Shown: positions 43,960 through 53,846 of the stretch, piece by piece | Numbering within the stretch: position 1 is the stretch's first letter | How the letters are laid out: each line of letters opens with the position of its first letter | Assembly: GCA_032586195.1 (NCBI GenBank) | Contig: JAWHQP010000004.1 | Span: forward strand, 1 to 64,000 | Reading direction: 5' to 3' | Source of the DNA: JAWHQP01 sp032586195 | GTDB taxonomy: Bacteria; Pseudomonadota; Gammaproteobacteria; Enterobacterales; Pasteurellaceae | DNA length: 64,000 nucleotides | Made by a program: the position numbers and the translations under genes | The notes under the pieces: generated by a model | Databases searched by the model: none | Seen by the model: the letters and a program-made list of their open reading frames with translations, nothing else | Told to the model about the DNA's origin: nothing

Positions 43960-44328
43960 ATGATCATGAAAAAAATTAAAGCTAAACTTCAGGTATTTAA
44001 ATCAACTACGGTTGCCGCAGTCGGTTCGTTATTAATTTTCTCAATGCCGGCCTCAGCCGACCTGCCGACAATGCAGGCAGCGACACGTGGTAACGGTTCA
44101 GGCATTATGGACACCATTAAAAACTATGCTTATGACGGTGTCATACTTGCCGGATTGCTGGTATCCGCTTATGGGTTTACCAAAGTTGCAGGTGCACTTA
44201 TTGATGGTTACGGTGAAGTTGCCGCCGGGCGTAAAAAGTGGGGAGATCTGGGCATGCTGGCACTTATCGGTGCCATCCTGCTGGTCATCGTGATCTGGTT
44301 ATTGGTTGAAGCGGCTAAAATCTTATAG
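43960..44328 (+). CDS. DUF2976 / PFL_4702-family protein, VirB2-like pilin candidate
   Basis: The 122-residue product has a long cleavable signal (cut after ASA), then a short polar part and two membrane helices, the pattern of VirB2-type pilins. It matches TIGR03745 (RGNGSGIMDTIKNYAYDGVILAGLL). ATG codons at 43960 and 43966 are both possible starts. Confidence 0.82.
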   Translation: MIMKKIKAKLQVFKSTTVAAVGSLLIFSMPASADLPTMQAATRGNGSGIMDTIKNYAYDGVILAGLLVSAYGFTKVAGALIDGYGEVAAGRKKWGDLGMLALIGAILLVIVIWLLVEAAKIL

Positions 44329-44342
44329 ATACAGGTGCTCCT

Positions 44343-44738
44343 ATGGAAGAAACATCACAACACACGCAACTTCAGCAAACGATTACTTTTATCCCTGACA
44401 GACTGAATCGACCTCCTGTCGTAACCAGGGGAATGACCATGTCTGAGCTGATACTGGCCATTATTACCGGGGCAGGTATCGGTGCCGTATCCGGTGTGTT
44501 TGTGATGTTAATCACAGGGCTTGACTGGTACGCCATACCTGTCGGCATGCTGATTTTCGGCTGGCTTGCCACAAAAATAGGGGGATTTTATATATCCAGG
44601 CTTAAACGGGGCAAACCTGATACCTGGCTTGATCGCTTTGTTGATTTTAAGTTGCACCCATCCAGATTTATTGTTGCTGATGATATCTGGGCAATAAAAC
44701 GTACTCCTAAAGTTCAGAGAAACAGAGGTAAAAAATAA
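44343..44738 (+). CDS. DUF3487 / TIGR03750-family membrane protein
   Basis: 131 residues, two central membrane helices and a basic C-terminus, as in VirB3-like proteins. It fits the family following the pilin-like gene (FIPDRLNRPPVVTRGMTMSEL). Its stop overlaps the next ATG by 1 base. Confidence 0.82.
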   Translation: MEETSQHTQLQQTITFIPDRLNRPPVVTRGMTMSELILAIITGAGIGAVSGVFVMLITGLDWYAIPVGMLIFGWLATKIGGFYISRLKRGKPDTWLDRFVDFKLHPSRFIVADDIWAIKRTPKVQRNRGKK

Positions 44739-45385
44739 TGACCACATCCAGATATAACAACGCGCTGAAAGGAGAGCAGTCTCATACCCGGACGCTGCGT
44801 TCCGTCATTTATCTGCTCATTGCAGTATGCGCAGGACTGGGATACGGACTCTATTCGGTACCTAAACATATCATTGTGCATAACCCGCCCGATCTCAGGG
44901 CCGGCTCTACACGGGCGTGGTGGGAAATTCCCCCTTCGTCGGTTTACGCCTTTACATTTTATGTCTTTCAACAATTGAATCGCTGGCCGGTAAATGGCGA
45001 AGTGGATTACAAGCGTAATATTGAGGCATTACAGGCTTATTTAACGCCTGGTTGCCAGCAATTCCTGCTGCATGATTATGAGCAGCGTAAAACGTTAGGA
45101 GAACTGAAGGAGCGTGTGCGTGGCGTATACGAAATCCCGGGACGTGGTTTCAGCCAGGACCGGGTTGAAGTCGTCGGTCAGAATGACTGGTATGTGAACC
45201 TGGATTTGAGTACGGACGAATACTATCGTGATGACCCTGTAAAGCGCGTGTTAGTGCGTTATCCGATGCATGTAGTCCGTTATGACGTAAATCCGGAAGC
45301 CAATCCCTGGGGATTAGCGTTAAATTGCTACCAGCATGTACCGCAACGCTTAGAACTCCGGCCTAAACCGGAAATAAAAGAATAA
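44738..45385 (+). CDS. DUF2895 / PFL_4703-family protein (TraE/VirB5- or VirB8-like)
   Basis: The 215-residue product has one N-terminal membrane helix and a periplasmic domain (IIVHNPPDLRAGSTRAWWEIPPSSVYAF), in keeping with TIGR03746 and TraE-like inner-membrane scaffold proteins. The exact counterpart in other systems is uncertain. Confidence 0.82.
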   Translation: MTTSRYNNALKGEQSHTRTLRSVIYLLIAVCAGLGYGLYSVPKHIIVHNPPDLRAGSTRAWWEIPPSSVYAFTFYVFQQLNRWPVNGEVDYKRNIEALQAYLTPGCQQFLLHDYEQRKTLGELKERVRGVYEIPGRGFSQDRVEVVGQNDWYVNLDLSTDEYYRDDPVKRVLVRYPMHVVRYDVNPEANPWGLALNCYQHVPQRLELRPKPEIKE

Positions 45386-45417
45386 ACAGTTTAATCAATA
45401 ATTGAAGGGATATCGTT

Positions 45418-46266
45418 ATGAATATTCGAGGTGCCACATTACTCCTGACTGCATTATGTCTCTCCACGGCATCATTTTCAGCCTGTGCGGAAATTCTGAT
45501 GCCATGGAAACGTACTCCGTTACCGGTTGATTTACATGTTGGTGAAGAGCGTATTATTTTTGTTGACAGGAATGTCCAGGTCGGTCTGCCGCCTGAGCTG
45601 GATGGCAAATTGCGGGTACAAAGTATGGGAGGAGCCGTCTATCTCAAGGCGAATACCGCTTTTGACTTAAGTCGTATTCAGTTACGTGACGTGGAATCCG
45701 GACAGATCATTCTTATTGATTTAAAGAGCCTGATACGTAAGGGAAAACTGGAATCTGTCCGTATCGTGATTGATGAACCGGTTGATAGCAGCAGAAATCT
45801 TGTCAGCCAGACACAGGTAGCCGATCTGCAGGCAACCAGGCAGAAACAACCAAGTGCACTCCCCGCACCCGCGGCATTAACGCGCTATGCCGCACAATCA
45901 CTTTATGCTCCATTAAGAACAGTTGAACCGTTAGATGGTGTCCGTCGGGTTGCGGCAAAATTACCTAAATCTATCCCAGGTTTAATGCCGAATCTGACAC
46001 TCAGTGCGACACCATTGGATAGCTGGGGCCTGGACGGTTATGTAGTGACCGCCGTCAGGCTGAAAAATCAGGCGGCACATCAGGTTTCTCTCGACCCTCG
46101 TAATCTGCAGGGCTATTTCTACTCGGTGACCTTCCAACATAACTGGCTCGGTCCGAAAGGTACCGCCGAAGATACGACAGTGGCCTATATCGTGACGGAG
46201 GGTAAGCCTGACAGGGCTTTTATTCTTCCTGTCCGTACGATGAAAGCCGGAATCAAGAAAAAATAA
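45418..46266 (+). CDS. DUF3438 / PFL_4704-family protein (TraK/VirB9-like)
   Basis: The 282-residue product has a signal peptide (cut near SACA) and a beta-rich periplasmic body (RTPLPVDLHVGEERIIFVDRNVQVGLPPEL). It matches TIGR03749, seen as the TraK-like part of the outer-membrane core complex. It is 9 bases before the VirB10-like gene. Confidence 0.83.
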   Translation: MNIRGATLLLTALCLSTASFSACAEILMPWKRTPLPVDLHVGEERIIFVDRNVQVGLPPELDGKLRVQSMGGAVYLKANTAFDLSRIQLRDVESGQIILIDLKSLIRKGKLESVRIVIDEPVDSSRNLVSQTQVADLQATRQKQPSALPAPAALTRYAAQSLYAPLRTVEPLDGVRRVAAKLPKSIPGLMPNLTLSATPLDSWGLDGYVVTAVRLKNQAAHQVSLDPRNLQGYFYSVTFQHNWLGPKGTAEDTTVAYIVTEGKPDRAFILPVRTMKAGIKKK

Positions 46267-46275
46267 GGGGATGAT

Positions 46276-47688
46276 ATGAAATCAAACTGGTTACTTAAAA
46301 TCATCGTTCCCGTTGTTATCGGGTTTGCACTTTTCGTGTTGGTTAAAGGATTTGGTACAAACAATAATAATGTAAGTTCCAAGCCGAAAGACGTTGTTTT
46401 TGATTTAAATGAACAGGAAGCAAAGGATTTAGGGATAACTGCAGGTGACACTCCGCATGACACTTTAAGGACGCTGCTAGGTGAGATGAAACAGACTAAA
46501 GCCGAAGTAGAGAAGGTAAACAAGGAAAACGAACGCCTTGTACAGGAAAATTCAGCATTGCGTACTAATGTACAGAATATGGATCAGCGCATTAATTCGG
46601 CCGTAGAGGAGCGTGCGGCCGGTTTAATGGCTGACCTGGAAAAACGCTTTGCAGGGATGAATGCCCAACCTCAGAGCGTGTCTGGTACATCTGACGAGAT
46701 GCCGGTTGGTAATGGCGAAATCAAAGGCATGGGCATGGAAAATACAAATAGTGGTACTGTTGATAGTGATGGTACCCGCTGGGTAAGTCCGTCTGATCAG
46801 AGTGTTACTGATCAGCAGGGGAAATCTGTGGACAGCAGTTTTACCGGACAGACAAAAACCAGTTTCCCGAACCCATTCAAGGCGCTTGATGATTCGACTC
46901 TCGGTCAATCGGCAGAGACATTACACGGAAAACCGAATGAACGTACTCAACCTGCGACGACACCCTATTACACAATCCCTGAAAACTCAACATTAACAGG
47001 GTCAGTGGCGATGACCGCATTACTGGGGCGGATACCTGTTGAGGGGGCAGTAACCGATCCGTATCCCTTCAAAATTTTAATTGGCCGGGAAAATCTTATG
47101 GCTAACGGTATTGAATTACCTGACGTTGAAGGTGCCGTTGTATCAGGTACAGCCAGCGGAGACTGGACACTATCCTGCGTCCGTGGTGATGTAAAGAGTA
47201 TCACATTTATTTTCAGTGACGGTCGTATTTCAAATGGGAAAAGCAGCTCATTAACTAATGTAACTAATACCGGAGAAGACCGAAAAATCGGGTGGTTATC
47301 CAATCCTAACGGCGTACCTTGTATTCCCGGTGAACGTAAAACCAATGCACCGGAATATCTCACTTCTCAGTTTTTACTTTCCGGAGCGGGTGCCGCGGCA
47401 CAGAGCTTTGCCCAGGGACAGACTACGACCGTTGTTGATCGTGGTTCAATCATGGGGGCTGTGACAGGCAATCAGGGGCAATATGTTTTAGGACAGGCCC
47501 TCGGTGGTGGCTTACGCGAAGTTCAGGATTGGTTTAAGCAAAGGTTCGGGCAGACCTTCGATGCGGTTTATGTACCTCCCGGCCAGGCAGTCGCAGTTCA
47601 TATTACACAAACGCTGGAAATTGATTACAGCAGCGGTGCCCGCAAAGTGAAATACAACCACGCAACCGGCGGCAGACAGATGGATTAG
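46276..47688 (+). CDS. TraB/VirB10-like core-complex protein (PFL_4705 family)
   Basis: The 470-residue product has one N-terminal membrane helix, a coiled coil (about 80-125; LLGEMKQTKAEVEKVNKENE), a Ser/Gly-rich linker and a C-terminal VirB10-like beta domain (about 230-460; VTDPYPFKILIGRENLMANG). It spans the periplasm and links both membranes in the secretion core. It matches TIGR03752. Confidence 0.87.
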   Translation: MKSNWLLKIIVPVVIGFALFVLVKGFGTNNNNVSSKPKDVVFDLNEQEAKDLGITAGDTPHDTLRTLLGEMKQTKAEVEKVNKENERLVQENSALRTNVQNMDQRINSAVEERAAGLMADLEKRFAGMNAQPQSVSGTSDEMPVGNGEIKGMGMENTNSGTVDSDGTRWVSPSDQSVTDQQGKSVDSSFTGQTKTSFPNPFKALDDSTLGQSAETLHGKPNERTQPATTPYYTIPENSTLTGSVAMTALLGRIPVEGAVTDPYPFKILIGRENLMANGIELPDVEGAVVSGTASGDWTLSCVRGDVKSITFIFSDGRISNGKSSSLTNVTNTGEDRKIGWLSNPNGVPCIPGERKTNAPEYLTSQFLLSGAGAAAQSFAQGQTTTVVDRGSIMGAVTGNQGQYVLGQALGGGLREVQDWFKQRFGQTFDAVYVPPGQAVAVHITQTLEIDYSSGARKVKYNHATGGRQMD

Positions 47689-47706
47689 GAATTAAGAGGT
47701 GAAAAA

Positions 47707-48123
47707 ATGAAATCAGTAAAATTATTAATGATGATACCGATAGCATTAAGTGTGTTAGCCGGTTGTTCAACCTCCCAGGAAGAACTTCTGCCTGCCGGTG
47801 ACGGAACCATGATGGATATCTGGCGGCAAGGTGGAGGCAGCGTTCAATCAGGGCTTCATGAGGCACGCAATGCACTCCAGTTTACACGTCCGATTAATAG
47901 TCCGTTCTCAGATGCTGAAGAGATGAACCGTTACACCCGTACGGCGGCAAGTGAAGCGACGAATCTTTTCCCGCGGTTGCCGAATCCCGATCTGGTGATG
48001 TTTATATTCCCGCATTTGTCCTCTACGGCCGAACCGGTACCCATTCCGGGCTATACCACCGTTTTTCCGTTTTATGGGCGGGTGCAATATGCTCAGCCCG
48101 GGGAACGTACGAGTAACTATTAG
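47707..48123 (+). CDS. T4SS lipoprotein (TraV/VirB7-like, TIGR03751)
   Basis: 138 residues with lipobox VLAGCS. It fits the conjugative lipoprotein that sits between the VirB10-like and VirB4-like genes (SVQSGLHEARNALQFTRPINSPFSDAEEMNRYTRTA). It probably stabilises the outer-membrane ring. Confidence 0.83.
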   Translation: MKSVKLLMMIPIALSVLAGCSTSQEELLPAGDGTMMDIWRQGGGSVQSGLHEARNALQFTRPINSPFSDAEEMNRYTRTAASEATNLFPRLPNPDLVMFIFPHLSSTAEPVPIPGYTTVFPFYGRVQYAQPGERTSNY

Positions 48124-48131
48124 AGGTCATT

Positions 48132-51038
48132 ATGCTTGGAAACTTATTTGGACATAAAGAAAAACCTACGCCGACAGAACCAGCCATTTTAGATAATCAG
48201 AATACTGACGGGGTGCAGGATAATACGAAAGACGAGGTAGAAAAGAATTCGACCCTTTCAGATCAACTTTGGGATAAATTTGTAAAACGACAAGGAGATT
48301 ACACACGCAGAAAACATCTGGAACAATATCAACCCCGCTCATCATTTGTTGATAAACTCCCCTGGGTAGAATTTTTAGACAATGAAAAAGCCCTGTTATT
48401 AGAAGACGGACGTTCCACTGGTGCGGTGTTTGAATTGGGCGTTATCGGTACCGAAGGTCGTTCGGAACAATACCTGGCAAATGTCCGTACCTTAGTCTGC
48501 AATGCCATCCAAGACAGCTTTCCTGAATTCGACGCTCATCCCTGGGTGGTGCAGTTTTTCTGCCAGGACGACAATATGTCCATAGAATATGAGGCAATTT
48601 TACGTGATTATGTGCGTGAAACCGGACAGAAAACCAGACGTGATATAGAAAACACCGAATTCACCCGACAATGGCTGAAGATTATGAGTAAACACCTGAC
48701 GGATGTCTCTAAATCAGGTGGGCTGTTTGAGGATAAAACCGTCACCGGGACACGCTGGCGCGGTCAGCAGCGACGTTCCCGTATGGTGATCTACCGTTAT
48801 GTCGACCGGAATACCGGGTTTGAACAGTCACTGGAAGAATTAAATGCGACCTGTGAAAGTGCGGTCAATGCCCTGTTAGGTGCCGGTATTGTAACCAAAC
48901 GTTTATCAGGTAATGAGGTCCATCAATGGTTATTACGTTGGTTTAATCCCAAACCTGATTTATACGATGATCCTGAAGAGTTTTACCGTACCTGTCACTA
49001 TACCGTGAAGGAAACGGAAAATAAGGATGATCTCTATCTATTAAACGATTTTTCAGAGACATTGTTTGTAAATGCTCCTCGTAGTGAAAACGGTTATTGG
49101 TATTTTGACGAACAGCCTCATGAGGTTATCGTAATTGATTCGCTTCGTCGGGCTCCTGAAGTCGGCCATCTGACAGGAGAAGTCAAACGTGGAGATCATA
49201 TAAATACATTATTCGATCTGTTACCTGAGAAGACCGTCATGGTCCTTACCGTTGTGGTTTATCCGCAGGATTTACTTGAAAAGCATTTACAGGATATCAG
49301 TGATAGTGCCTTAGGCGATAATACCGAATCCACTTATACCAAAACAGACTGTACTGAAGTCAAAAAGTATTTAAAGGATAAACACAAAATGTACCGTTCT
49401 TCTCTTGCTTTCTATATACAGGCTGAAACCAGAGAAGAGCTCAGACGCCGTGCCCGGAAGTTACGTACAACCCTGCAGGCAACTGGGCTTATTGCAACAC
49501 GTGAAGGCACTGAAATAGCACCGTTAAGCAGCTATCTGCGTTGGTTGCCGATGTGCTTTAATCCTGCGGATGATGTAAAGAATCTCTATACCAAATTCAA
49601 TTTTGTTCAGCATATTGCCAACCTGATGCCGGTGTTCGGTCGTAGTATCGGTACCCGTCATCCCGGTATTACCTATTTTAACCGTGGTGGTGCACCACTG
49701 GATTTTGATCCGCTAAGCAAAAGAGACCGCCAGAAAAATGGACATCTGCTGTTACTCGGTCCGACCGGAGCCGGTAAATCTGCCACCCTTAACGGAAAAA
49801 TAGCACAGCTCATGGCCACTTACCGTCCCCGGTTATTTATCATCGAAGCAGGTAACTCCTTTGGTCTGATGACGGAATATGCCGAACGCTATGGATTAAC
49901 GGTAAACCGGGTAACACTGAAGCCGGGTGGTAACGTATCACTGCCGTTGTTCGCAGATTGCCACAAACTAGTTGCGGAACCCGGCCTGGCCAGCACCGAG
50001 GCCGAACTATTACGGGAAGTACAGAATATAGACGGTCAGTATTCTCGAGATCGAGAGCTCGAAATTGATTCGGATGATGAAGAAGGCGATGAACAGCGCG
50101 ATATCCTGGGTGAAATGGAAATCGCCGCACGTCTGATGATCACCGGGGGCGAAATCAAGGAGGACGAAAAACTTTCCCGTCCGGATAAGGCAATGATCCG
50201 GAAAGCGATTTTACTGGCTGCCCGGAAAACCTATGCGGAGAACCGTACTACGCTCACTCAGGATATTCGTGATGCCTTCTATGAGCTGGCTGGGGATGAA
50301 ACCATCCCTAAAGAGAAACAAATTCGCGCCTTTGAAATGGGCGAATCCATCGGGATGTTCTGCCAGGAAGGTTCCTTTGAGGCCGAGCTGTTTAACCGTG
50401 AAGGAGAAATTTGGCCGGAAGTCGATATTACTTTAGTTGATTTGGCAACATTGGCTCGCGAAGGTTATGAGGCGCAACTGGCGATTGCTTATATTTCCCT
50501 GATTAACCATATCAACTCGTTAGGGGAAAAATACCAATTCTCCGGCAGACCAATAGTCAACATTACTGATGAGGCACACATCATTACGGTTAACCCGATG
50601 CTGGCAGGTTTTCTCACCAAAGCGGGAAAAATGTGGCGTAAGCTCGGAATCTGGCTATGGCTTGCTACTCAAAATCTGAAAGACTTCCCGGGTGATGCGT
50701 CAAGACTGCTCTCCATGCTGGAATGGTGGGAATTGCTCTGCCTGGAAGAAGATGAGGTAGCACAGGTCAGACGATTTAAAACACTGACTCCCGAACAGAT
50801 TTCACTGCTGCTTTCCGTACGTAAGGAAGACCGCAAATATACCGAAGGTGTTGTGCTGGCATCAAATATTGAGGCCTTATTTCGTGTCGTGCCGCCGAGT
50901 CTCTATCTGGCATTAGCCATGACGGAACCGGAAGAAAAGTCGGAACGCGCGGTAATTATGCGCGAGTACGGTATTTCAGAACTTGATGCTGCAATTAAGG
51001 TTGCGGAAAATATTGATAAAGTGAGAGGTATTTATTAA
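48132..51038 (+). CDS. traC: TraC/VirB4-type conjugative ATPase
   Basis: Main energy-supplying ATPase of the secretion channel. The 968-residue product has the N-terminal TraC domain and a C-terminal P-loop domain with Walker A LLGPTGAGKSAT (about residue 545), Walker B NITDEAHIITVNPML and the family region IWLWLATQNLKDFPGDASRLL. The length fits PFL_4706/TIGR03744. It has an uptake signal at 48857-48865. Its stop overlaps the next ATG by 1 base. Confidence 0.94.
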   Translation: MLGNLFGHKEKPTPTEPAILDNQNTDGVQDNTKDEVEKNSTLSDQLWDKFVKRQGDYTRRKHLEQYQPRSSFVDKLPWVEFLDNEKALLLEDGRSTGAVFELGVIGTEGRSEQYLANVRTLVCNAIQDSFPEFDAHPWVVQFFCQDDNMSIEYEAILRDYVRETGQKTRRDIENTEFTRQWLKIMSKHLTDVSKSGGLFEDKTVTGTRWRGQQRRSRMVIYRYVDRNTGFEQSLEELNATCESAVNALLGAGIVTKRLSGNEVHQWLLRWFNPKPDLYDDPEEFYRTCHYTVKETENKDDLYLLNDFSETLFVNAPRSENGYWYFDEQPHEVIVIDSLRRAPEVGHLTGEVKRGDHINTLFDLLPEKTVMVLTVVVYPQDLLEKHLQDISDSALGDNTESTYTKTDCTEVKKYLKDKHKMYRSSLAFYIQAETREELRRRARKLRTTLQATGLIATREGTEIAPLSSYLRWLPMCFNPADDVKNLYTKFNFVQHIANLMPVFGRSIGTRHPGITYFNRGGAPLDFDPLSKRDRQKNGHLLLLGPTGAGKSATLNGKIAQLMATYRPRLFIIEAGNSFGLMTEYAERYGLTVNRVTLKPGGNVSLPLFADCHKLVAEPGLASTEAELLREVQNIDGQYSRDRELEIDSDDEEGDEQRDILGEMEIAARLMITGGEIKEDEKLSRPDKAMIRKAILLAARKTYAENRTTLTQDIRDAFYELAGDETIPKEKQIRAFEMGESIGMFCQEGSFEAELFNREGEIWPEVDITLVDLATLAREGYEAQLAIAYISLINHINSLGEKYQFSGRPIVNITDEAHIITVNPMLAGFLTKAGKMWRKLGIWLWLATQNLKDFPGDASRLLSMLEWWELLCLEEDEVAQVRRFKTLTPEQISLLLSVRKEDRKYTEGVVLASNIEALFRVVPPSLYLALAMTEPEEKSERAVIMREYGISELDAAIKVAENIDKVRGIY

Positions 51039-51457
51039 TGAAACGCAGAACGTTATTTACTATTTCCCCCCATTATACCGATATTACCGGGTTGAAAAAT
51101 TCGCTTGAAGAGGCGGTACGTGAACGACTTAATGCTCTTACTGCATTTATCCGGGGGAAAATCGGCGAGCTGGATAATACCAACGGTATTACCGCCTATC
51201 ATTACCGTATCACTAATATGAATTACATCAAGTTGTACTTTTCAGGGATGAAAACCGTCGAAAATACCGAAGAAGCAAGCGAGTTTCATCTGACACTGGT
51301 CATTGCAGGCTATACCGAATTTCCATCGCTGGAATTGACACATTCGGCCCGGTTAACCATGTCGGTTGTTGATGCAACGGACGCCTTCTGGCTAATTGAA
51401 TTATTACGTTATGGTCTGGCAAATACCGGCGGAGTGGGGGAGCAGATATGCGATTAA
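51038..51457 (+). CDS. Hypothetical transfer-cluster protein, 139 aa
   Basis: Soluble protein, not recognised beyond its position between the VirB4- and TraG-like genes (ISPHYTDITGLKNSLEEAVRERLN). It overlaps both neighbours, so is translationally coupled in the operon. Confidence 0.62.
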   Translation: MKRRTLFTISPHYTDITGLKNSLEEAVRERLNALTAFIRGKIGELDNTNGITAYHYRITNMNYIKLYFSGMKTVENTEEASEFHLTLVIAGYTEFPSLELTHSARLTMSVVDATDAFWLIELLRYGLANTGGVGEQICD

Positions 51458-51774
51458 CAGGGAAAGCAGGCCCGGCATTAAAATTTACTCTATTGATTTT
51501 ACTGTTCACCGTCATTGTCTTCATGATTGCACACTTTGCTATTCAGTTCGGTGTTCAGGCAGGTGACATACAACACTTTTTGTCCCGTACATGGTTTTTG
51601 TGGCTGTTTATCCGTTTATCCATTTATTGCTGCAGCGGATACTTTTTATATCAATTACAGAAAAATGCCCGCAATGAACAGGAAAAAAACGCCTATAAGA
51701 AACTGATACGAGCAGCCGTTATCGGGCTTATTGTTATGGAAGTAACCATATTAATTCAATTGGAGAGAGGGTAA
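51448..51774 (+). CDS. Small membrane protein, 108 aa
   Basis: Three membrane segments (LKFTLLILLFTVIVFMIAHFA; LWLFIRLSIYCCSGYFLY; LIRAAVIGLIVMEVTILIQL). Not recognised. It overlaps the previous gene by 10 bases and ends 3 bases before the TraG-like gene. Confidence 0.62.
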   Translation: MRLTGKAGPALKFTLLILLFTVIVFMIAHFAIQFGVQAGDIQHFLSRTWFLWLFIRLSIYCCSGYFLYQLQKNARNEQEKNAYKKLIRAAVIGLIVMEVTILIQLERG

Positions 51775-51777
51775 GTT

Positions 51778-53259
51778 ATGAATATTACACTTACGGTAGA
51801 CAGTTACTACGAATACTTCTTAACAATGCTCGGGTGGATTGTGAATAACGGTATCTGGGACTTATTTGTCCACTCGGGATTATTTGCGGTCCCTTTTCTG
51901 GCTCATATTATCAATCTGTTTCTGAAAGTACGTGAACAAGGTGATGACGAGGGTAATAAAGGCCGGTTACTGGCAAGCTGGCTGGAGAATAAACTCTATC
52001 TGAGCCTGGTCGTGATGATTATCACGTGCCTGCCTGTCTTCACTGTATCCTATTCATCCTTGCAGTTTAACGAAACGCGCATGAAAACCTGCGGCGTCAC
52101 GGTAATCAAACCTTCCCAGACAGGCTTGGCCGATTTACCTTCGGAGCTGAACGGACAAAGTGCGAACCTGCCGTTATGGTGGGCATTCACCTATACAATC
52201 GGCAAAGGTTTTACGCACGGAGCTATTGCGCTTCTGCCTTGTAAGGCCGATTTGAGACAAATCCGGTTTGAGGTTCAGAATACACAGATTACCAATCCGG
52301 CTCTGCGTCGGGAAGTGAACGACTTTGTCGAACAGTGTTTTGTGCCGGCCAGAACGAAATTTCAACGCTATCAGAGTCAGTTTACGATTACCGAAGCATT
52401 ATCCCGTGAGATTGACTGGATTGGTTCATCCGTACTGCTCAATACGGGGGGATTATATGACAGTTTTTATGCCAAAACCCCGAATTCTCATTTTCCGTAT
52501 AATGCAACGCGTGACGTGGGGCGGCCAAGCGGTCTTGGCGGTGGGTTCCCCAACTGTAAAGACTGGTGGAGTGACAGCAGTGCCGGACTGAAAACCCGTC
52601 TGGCCGAACAGGTTGAGCCAAGCACGTGGCTGAAGATAAAACAGGCCTGGACAAGTAATGAGGATTATCAGAATCTGGTTATCAGACAACTGGTCAGCCC
52701 CCAGAATATGGTGAATTCGTCCGGTCATAAGTACGGCGGATACGGAGCGGGTAGTCTCGGATCATTCACGACGGTGGGTGAGCTTGCGACCTATACGACC
52801 GGGGCGTTAGGTTCAAATGCCGGCCAGATGCTTACCACACCGGCCTTTGATGTAGTACGACAGGCTCTGCCGATGGTACAAGGATTTATTTCGCTGGCCA
52901 TCATTATCGGTCAACCCATCGTTATGGTGCTGAGCGGATACAGTATTGCGGCAATGATGACTGTCGGTGTGATTCAGGTTTCGGTGTTCTTTTTGTCATT
53001 CTGGTGGGAGCTGGCACGCTGGTTCGACTGGTGGTTTCTGAAGCCTCAAAAGGGCGACGAGTGGAGTTTCTTTATCGGAGCCGATGATGTTGTGCTTAAA
53101 ATCGTGGTGAATTCGATGTTCCTGGTGTTACCGACGTTGTGGGTGGGAATAATGACCTGGGCAGGCGTTAAAGGAGGACATGTTTTAAATAATACAATTT
53201 CAACCGGTACGAAAGATTCACAAAACTCAACTCAAAAAGTAATAGATAAGAGAACATAA
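51778..53259 (+). CDS. traG: TraG N-terminal-like mating-pair protein
   Basis: The 493-residue product has an N-terminal membrane part (GLFAVPFLAHIINLFLKVREQ), a large periplasmic section with cysteines, and further helices near the C-terminus (ALPMVQGFISLAIIIGQPIVMVLSGYSIAAMM). It resembles the N-terminal domain of F-type TraG and the last plus-strand transfer gene of ICEHin1056-type clusters. It would act in mating-pair formation or stabilisation. Confidence 0.85.
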   Translation: MNITLTVDSYYEYFLTMLGWIVNNGIWDLFVHSGLFAVPFLAHIINLFLKVREQGDDEGNKGRLLASWLENKLYLSLVVMIITCLPVFTVSYSSLQFNETRMKTCGVTVIKPSQTGLADLPSELNGQSANLPLWWAFTYTIGKGFTHGAIALLPCKADLRQIRFEVQNTQITNPALRREVNDFVEQCFVPARTKFQRYQSQFTITEALSREIDWIGSSVLLNTGGLYDSFYAKTPNSHFPYNATRDVGRPSGLGGGFPNCKDWWSDSSAGLKTRLAEQVEPSTWLKIKQAWTSNEDYQNLVIRQLVSPQNMVNSSGHKYGGYGAGSLGSFTTVGELATYTTGALGSNAGQMLTTPAFDVVRQALPMVQGFISLAIIIGQPIVMVLSGYSIAAMMTVGVIQVSVFFLSFWWELARWFDWWFLKPQKGDEWSFFIGADDVVLKIVVNSMFLVLPTLWVGIMTWAGVKGGHVLNNTISTGTKDSQNSTQKVIDKRT

Positions 53260-53263
53260 GCAT

Positions 53264-53303
53264 AAAAATAGCGTGTAATTAATTATAATTACACGCTATT
53301 TTT
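53264..53303. terminator. Bidirectional terminator between convergent blocks
   Basis: Two perfect 17-base arms (53264-53280 and 53287-53303, core AGCGTGTAATT) around a 6-base loop, with A/T-runs on both ends. It ends the transfer operon from the left and the small minus-strand gene from the right. Confidence 0.92.
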
Positions 53304-53469
53304 ATGAATCTTTGTCATTATAATAATGCCAATATAAAAACCAATTCCAAGATTTATTCTTTGATTTTGAAGGTTCTCTTTTATGAATCGGTTCCTCAAA
53401 CCGTTTGGATTTGAAGATGTAATAGAATAAACCCGCACCAACCAGTATGGCAAGTAAGAAATCAACCAT
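53302..53469 (-). CDS. Small single-helix membrane protein, 55 aa
   Basis: Reading the minus strand from the ATG complement at 53467-53469 gives 55 residues starting MVDFLLAILVGAGLFYYIFK, one N-terminal membrane helix, then a basic and aromatic tail (SWNWFLYWHYYNDKDS). GGAGG lies 6 bases before the ATG, an excellent RBS. It ends inside the bidirectional terminator. Family unknown; the size and convergent position recall small exclusion or toxin-like membrane proteins, but no evidence supports either. Confidence 0.65.
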   Translation of the reverse strand: MVDFLLAILVGAGLFYYIFKSKRFEEPIHKREPSKSKNKSWNWFLYWHYYNDKDS

Positions 53470-53576
53470 AGTTGTACCTCCTATACTTTCTTCTTAGTAT
53501 CTAACCATATCATAAAATAGTCAATAGTGGTATAAACCCGACCTGATAAATAGCCTGAACCTGATGTCCGGTAAAA

Positions 53577-53846
53577 TCACGTAAGCGATAATTCGCTATG
53601 ACTGCCTAAACGCGTCAGATAGAGCGTTGAACTGGTAACCTTATACAATAAAACCAGGTCAGGTTTGATATGGCAATCACGATAATCTTTCATATCTCCT
53701 TTAAGAGCATGATCCCGGTATTTTTCCGGCAAAGAAATATCATTCACTAAACAATTTAACACTTCAGCCCATTCAGATGCTAACAGGTCTAAGTAGTGTT
53801 TTTTGGCATCTCTTTTAAATTGACTGGTATATTCAATATTTTTCAT
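53577..53846 (-). CDS. yafQ: YafQ-type mRNA interferase toxin
   Basis: 89-residue RelE-superfamily ribonuclease that would cut mRNA at the ribosome. Family marks are visible: YTSQFKRDAKKH, LPEKYRDHALKGDMKDYRDCHIKPDLVLLY and RLGSHSELS. Catalytic His residues and the YRDCHI segment are kept. It overlaps its antitoxin gene by 14 bases. Confidence 0.93.
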   Translation of the reverse strand: MKNIEYTSQFKRDAKKHYLDLLASEWAEVLNCLVNDISLPEKYRDHALKGDMKDYRDCHIKPDLVLLYKVTSSTLYLTRLGSHSELSLT

